Made by a program: the position numbers and the translations under genes | NCBI GenBank assembly: GCA_950097015.1 | Contig: CATNEN010000001.1 | Coordinates: 20,637,501-20,701,500, forward strand | DNA from: Macrostomum hystrix | Taxonomy: Eukaryota > Platyhelminthes > Macrostomidae | DNA length: 64,000 bases | Direction: 5' to 3' | The notes under the pieces: generated by a model | What the model saw: only the letters and a program-made list of their open reading frames with translations | Databases searched by the model: none | Told to the model about the DNA's origin: nothing | Part shown: positions 59,701 through 64,000 of the stretch, in pieces | Layout: each line of letters starts with the position of its first letter | How positions within the stretch are numbered: the first letter of the stretch is position 1

Positions 59701-62700
59701 CATCGGCTTCATCTCAGTCATCTACACGGCTTTGGTGTGTTTTTTTAATTATCTCAATTTTGTATCAGAACAAACATAATTTTTAGGGAATCTGCCCAGA
59801 AGATTCGATTCCATATTGGGGAATCTGCCCAGAATATTCGATTCTATATTAGGGAATCTGCTCAGAATATTCAATTCCATATTAGGGAATCTGCCCAGAA
59901 TATTCGATTCTTTATTAGGGAATCTGCCTAGAATATTCAATTCTATGATAGGGAATCTGCCCAGACTATTCGATTCCATATTAGGGAATCTGCCCAGAAT
60001 ATTCGATTCTTTATTAGGGAATCTGCCTAGAATATTCAATTCTATGATAGGGAATCTGCCCAGACTATTCGATTCCATATTAGGGAATCTGCCCAGAATA
60101 TTCGATTCCATATTAGGGAATCTGCCCAGAATATTCGATTCCATATTAGGGAATCTGCCCAGATTATTCGATTCAATATTAGGGAATCTGCCCAGAATAT
60201 TCGAATTCATATTAGGGAATCTGCCCAGAATATTCGATTCCAGATTAGGGAATCTGCTCAGAATATTTAAGCCTCTTTAATTATCGAAATCAATTTTTTT
60301 AGCCAAGCATGATTTACCCGCAATCGACAGGGAGGCATCAAGGCGGTGATCTGGTCGGATGTTTTCCAGTCATTCTTCATCTTCATCGGCCTGATCGCTC
60401 TGATCATCAAGGCAAGTTTTGTTTTAAAGAGTCCAGCTTAAAAGTACACAAGAAAGTTGGCAAGCCACCTCATACATTTGCAGGCCGGCTTAGACTCGGG
60501 CGGTTTTTCGGCTGTACTCAAAATCAACTCAGACTGGGGCCGACTCGACAGCGTCGACTGGAGCATCGACCCGCGCAGCAGGCTGACGGTCTGGACTGGA
60601 ACCCTTGGCGTCATGTTCGGCTGGATCCCGTGGTACGGGCCCAACCAGGCCGCGTTCCAGAGATTTGCCTCTCTGCCTAGCCTCAGCAAGGCCAAGTGGT
60701 AAGGGATGCCTACTAGGGGATAAATTCTCTAACACCCTGTCATAACTTGTCACACCCTCTCACATCCTATCACACCCTCTCACATCCTATCACACCCTGT
60801 CACATCCTATCACACCTTTTCACATCCTATCACACCCTGTCTCATCCTATTACACCCTGTCACATCCAATCACACCCTGTCACATCCTATCACACCCTGT
60901 CAAATCCTATCACACCTTTTCACATCCTATCACACCCTGTCTCATCCTATTACACTCTGTCACATCCAATCACACCCTGTCACATCCTATCACACCCTGT
61001 CTCATCCTATCACACCTTTTCACATCCTATCACACCCTGTCTCATCCTATTACACCCTGTCACATCCAATCACACCCTGTCACATCCTATCACACCCTGT
61101 CACATCCTATCACACCTTTTCACATCCTATCACACCCTGTCTCATCCTATTACACCCTGTCACATCCAATCACACCCTGTCACATCCTATCACACCCTGT
61201 CTCATCCTATCACACCCTGTCTCATCCTATCACACCCTGTCTCATCCTATCACACCCTGTCACATCCTATCACACCCTGTTTCATCCTATCACACCCTGT
61301 CACATCCTATCACACCCTGTCTCATCCTATCACACCCTGTCACATCCTATCACACCCTGTCCATCCTATCACACCCTGCCACATCCTATCACACCCTGTC
61401 ACATCCTATCACACCCTGTCACATCCTATCACACCCTGTCTCATCCTATTACACACTGTCCATCCTATCACACACTGTCTCATCCTATCACACTGTCCCG
61501 CTCTGAAATAGTGTGAATAGTGCGTAACTCTCTGTATCACACTCTTTCACACTGTCACACCCTATCACACTTACGCACACCCTTTGACAGGCAATCACGT
61601 TCTATCATTGATGTGATAAAGTTAAACTTTTTCAGGTCGATTCTACTCAACGTTCCCGGCGTTCTGCTGCTATTCATGCTGCTGGCTTTCGCTGGCTACT
61701 CATTGTTCTCATTCTATACCATCAGGGGATGCGATCCCTACTCAGACGGACTGATCAAGTCTGTGAATCAGGTGATTAATCACTTATCTAACAGGTAACT
61801 CAATCACTTATCTAACAGGTAACTCAATCACTTATCCAACAGGTAACTCAATCACTTATCTAACAGGTAACTCAATCACTTATCTAACAGGTAACTCAAT
61901 CACTTATCCAACAGGTAGCTCAATCACTTATCTAACAGGTAACTCAATCACTTATCTAACAGGTAACTCAATCACTTATCTAACAGGTAACTCAATCACT
62001 TATCTAACATATAACTCAATCACTTATCTAACAGGTAACTCAATCACTTATCTAACAGGTAACTCAATCACTTATCTAACAGGTAACTCAATCACTTATC
62101 TAACAGGTAGCTCAATCACTTATCTAACAGGTAGCTCAATCACTTATCTAACAGGTAACTCAATCACTTATCCAACAGGTAACTCAATCACTTATCTAAC
62201 ATATAACTCAATCACTTATCTAACAGGTAACTCAATCACTTATCTAACAGGTAACTCAATCACTTATCTAACAGGTAACTCAATCACTTATCTAACAGGT
62301 AGCTCAATCACTTATCTAACAGGTAGCTCAATCACTTATCTAACAGGTAACTCAATCACATATCTAACAGGTAACTCAATCACTTATCTAACAGGTAACT
62401 CAATCACTTATCTAACAGGTAGCTCAATCACTTATCTAACAGGTAACTCAATCACTTATCTAACAGGTAACTCAATCACTTATCCAACAGGTAGCTCAAT
62501 CACTTATCTAACAGGTAACTCAATCACTTATCTAACAGGAAACTCAATCACTTATCTAACAGGTAACTCAATCACTTATCTAACAGGTAGCTCAATCACC
62601 TAATCACTTCTCGTAGTATTCGTCGTAGTTTTAAGGAATTTCAAGTAGAAAAATCTACACATTTAACCTTTAGATTCTGCCGCACTACGTGAAATACGAG

Positions 62701-63564
62701 ATGAAAATTCCTGCCCTGCCCGGTATAATTGTAGCTTGCATTCTGAGTGGCGCATTCAGGTAAGAACGAAACTAATTTGAGTGTTAATATTCCTTGATTA
62801 CGTCTTAAGACTACTGCTAGTAGCAAGCCATGGATTTGAATGCATTTTAGTACAACCAGCACGGTTTTAAACTCGCAAGCTGCTGTCACGGTGATTGACT
62901 TTCTGCAGCCGCTCAGAAAGATGACCGACAAGCAGGCCACGGTTGCTACGAAATGGCTGGGTGCGCTGGCTGCACTATTTATTTATGAGAATCTTAAAAA
63001 TATTTTTATAATCTGTTATTTATTTCTTCTGCATTCTGCATTCACCCCACAGTCGTCGCCTACGGTGTCCTGGGCTGCCTGCTGTCATTCGCTTCCTCCC
63101 AGCTGACTGGCATCTCACTGAAGCAGATCTCCGGGTCGCTGCTGAACGCCACAACTGGAGCCACTCTGGGCATCTACCTGCTGGCCGCCTGCGTTCCCAA
63201 GAGCACCTGGCGCGGGGCCTTCGTCGGCTCGCTGGTTTCGCTGGGTCTAGTCGGCTGGCTGTGCGTCGGCGCCTTCGCCAGCCCCGGCGTTGTCAAAGCC
63301 GTCATGCTGCCGCTGGCCACGGCCAACTGCACAAACAGCGGGCGCGCCGACAGCAGGGACGCCACCGCACCGACAGCAGCTCCGGCAGTTCCTGCGCCTG
63401 TGGGCTTGGATAATTTCTACAGCGTCTCCTTCCAGTGGTACGGCCTGATTGGCACCGCTTCCTGCGTTCTGGTCGGCCTACTGGTCAGCCTGCCGAATAT
63501 GCTGAACCCGGAGGGAGTGACCGCCGATGATAAGTACATCATACCTGCTATTCGGCGCTTCGTG
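50703..63564 (+). CDS. SLC5-family sodium/solute symporter, partial, 11 exons
   Basis: This plasma-membrane sodium-coupled transporter belongs to the SSS/SLC5 family and is closest by eye to the vitamin, monocarboxylate and iodide branch (SLC5A6/A8/A5). Exons: 50703-50892, 57170-57303, 59380-59448, 59528-59579, 59667-59734, 60331-60411, 60484-60698, 61636-61771, 62674-62759, 62851-62960 and 63053-63564. All are in phase, giving 551 codons so far, and the gene continues past the window. Hallmarks: [77 protein letters not shown] and STTSTVLNSQAAVTVIDF. The loop before the last helix seen has glycosylation-type sites. Intron 6 is GC-AG (AAG|GCAAGT). Five of the ten complete introns, and the start of the eleventh, carry private arrays. 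The substrate is not predictable from sequence alone. Confidence 0.93.
50915..51475. repeat. pyrimidine-rich minisatellite in SLC5 intron 1
   Basis: Units of about 13-19 bp, such as CTACTCTCAGTGTCT and CTACTCTCAGCGT, begin about 25 bases after the exon 1 donor. The open frames (SLLSVSTL repeats) are artefacts. Confidence 0.9.
51476..51900. other. intronic spacer between two arrays
   Basis: Unique AT-rich DNA in SLC5 intron 1. Near its end, diverged GTAGCGAATAGTAGCTAACG words pass into the large array, and similar words appear after the array at 57100-57150. Confidence 0.4.
51905..56960. repeat. 5-kb satellite of 21/27/28/31-bp units in SLC5 intron 1
   Basis: About 190 units of one theme: GAGTTAGCTATAGCTATTAG followed by TAGGTAAC (28 bp). 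Shorter forms are GAGTAGCTATTAGTAGGTAAC-like (21 bp), and longer ones carry TTATAGTAGG (31 bp). Unit types recur in the same order over hundreds of bases, so higher-order copies exist. AGCTATAGCT is a perfect palindrome. Each unit contains AG|GTAACG. Confidence 0.96.
57571..58185. repeat. 24-25-bp minisatellite in SLC5 intron 2
   Basis: About 25 units of CCCCCAGGAGCAGAGAACCA with ATGT. A longer block containing CCAGGAACACAGAACCAGCA occurs twice (57797 and 57926) in the same context, indicating higher-order duplication. All six frames stay largely open. Confidence 0.93.
58186..58960. other. SLC5 intron 2 spacer
   Basis: Unique, mostly AT-rich sequence between the array and the SINE. No gene or RNA feature is recognised. 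Confidence 0.4.
58962..59282 (-). mobile_element. tRNA-derived SINE, minus strand, in SLC5 intron 2
   Basis: On the minus strand it begins GAGTGGCAGATCGGTCTAAC (A-box-like), has AAGTTCGATTCC (B-box) and ends in GCCTCCTCGCTGGCTGCGGG and a CAAATGATG tail. It is the same family as 34913-35240, and the B box here is closer to the tRNA consensus. Confidence 0.85.
59785..60272. repeat. 33-bp minisatellite in SLC5 intron 5
   Basis: About 15 units of ATTAGGGAATCTGCCCAGAA followed by TATTCGATTCCAT. Variants with CTATGATAGGG recur as a pair (59920-60050), showing block duplication. Confidence 0.93.
60735..61580. repeat. 20-bp minisatellite in SLC5 intron 7
   Basis: About 38 units of CACATCCTATCACACCCTGT, with variants CTCATCC, CCAATCACACC and CACCTTTTCAC that repeat in order with a longer period. 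Confidence 0.94.
61772..62605. repeat. 24-bp array of splice-site-like units in SLC5 intron 8
   Basis: About 34 units of AATCACTTATCTAACAGGTA followed by ACTC start directly at the exon 8 donor (CAG|GTGATTAATC). Each unit contains CTAACAG|GTAACT: a branch-point-like CTAAC, an AG and a donor-like GTAACT. Confidence 0.95.
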
Positions 63565-63594
63565 GTGAGTTTCTTGGGCCAGATACTTTCACAT

Positions 63595-63960
63595 ATCTAC
63601 ACCATTAGACCTACTTTCCTAGATCTATTAACCTAGATCTACTCTCAAAAATAGATTCCCTTAGATCTACTCTCCTAGATCTATTCACCTAGATCTAATC
63701 TCCTAGATCTACTCTGCTAGATCTACTCTCCTAGATCTACTTCATTAGATCTACTCTCTAAGATATATTCCCCTAGATCTACTCTCCAAGATAGATTCCC
63801 TTAGATCTACTCTTCAAGATCTACTCTCCAAGATAGATTCCCTTAGATCTACTCTTCTAGATCTACTCTCCAAGATAGATTCCCTTAGATATACTTTTCT
63901 AGATCTACTCTCCAAGATAGATTCCCTTAGATCTACTCTTCTAGATCTACTCTCCAAGGA
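63595..63960. repeat. minisatellite in SLC5 intron 11
   Basis: Units of 13-16 bp (TCTACTCTCCTAGA) mix into a longer repeat with CAAGATAGATTCCCTTAGAT. It begins just after the exon 11 donor and reaches nearly to the window end. Confidence 0.9.
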
Positions 63961-64000
63961 TCTAGGAACATGAGCAGGTCAAACCAAAGGGTCACACGAA

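Noticed and set aside
62641-62940. 99-codon minus-strand frame over SLC5 exons 9 and 10
   Set aside because: Antisense shadow of well-supported exons.

Overview
This is animal nuclear DNA: spliced genes with GT-AG introns and long tandem-repeat arrays. It has no bacterial-type operons. Two kinds of mobile element are compatible with a protostome or lophotrochozoan: tRNA-derived SINEs, and a broken Ty3/gypsy element that looks like the CsRn1/Mdg3 group known from flatworms. A free-living flatworm is a reasonable guess, but the sequence does not prove it. Coding exons are GC-rich and introns AT-rich.

Layout. 1-9108: a 29-bp satellite of about 314 copies with higher-order duplication, abutting a SINE tail. 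9533-12168 (-): cathepsin D-like aspartic protease, 5 exons. 12584-17131 (+): SCAMP, 5 exons, head to head with the protease across a 415-bp shared promoter region. 20188-22962 (+): palmitoyl-protein thioesterase 1, 4 exons. 23310-24740: 32-bp array. 24790-27800: decayed Ty3/gypsy remnant. 28173-28892 (-): intronless four-helix membrane protein. 29859-31229 (-): 3' part of an unrecognised basic coiled-coil gene. 32793-37458 (-): GOPC-like Golgi PDZ/coiled-coil protein, 6 exons. 37593-46490 (+): complete Ty3/gypsy LTR retrotransposon with apparently identical 740-bp LTRs, a 4-bp target duplication, gag, pol in the -1 frame and a third ORF of unknown function. 46900-47200: two tRNA-like SINE pieces in opposite orientation. 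47667-49301 (-): intronless secreted double C-type lectin with a jelly-roll-like tail. 50703 to beyond the window end (+): SLC5-type sodium/solute symporter, 11 exons seen.

The most striking pattern is in intron size. Introns of about 60-92 bp contain no repeat. Most introns of 440 bp or more carry their own private minisatellite, with units of 11 to 42 bp. The exceptions are filled by a SINE or by plain AT-rich DNA. Gene length here is therefore set largely by tandem repetition inside introns. Some arrays multiply splice-site-like sequence: AG|GTAACT is repeated about 34 times in one SLC5 intron, and AG|GTAACG about 190 times in another. Three arrays at distant sites share one core ending in CTGAGGATCTGGGA.

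Several host genes concern the secretory, endosomal and lysosomal system (cathepsin D, PPT1, SCAMP, GOPC). There is no evidence that they are co-regulated. All exon joins were worked out by eye from reading frame, intron phase and family similarity, without transcript data.
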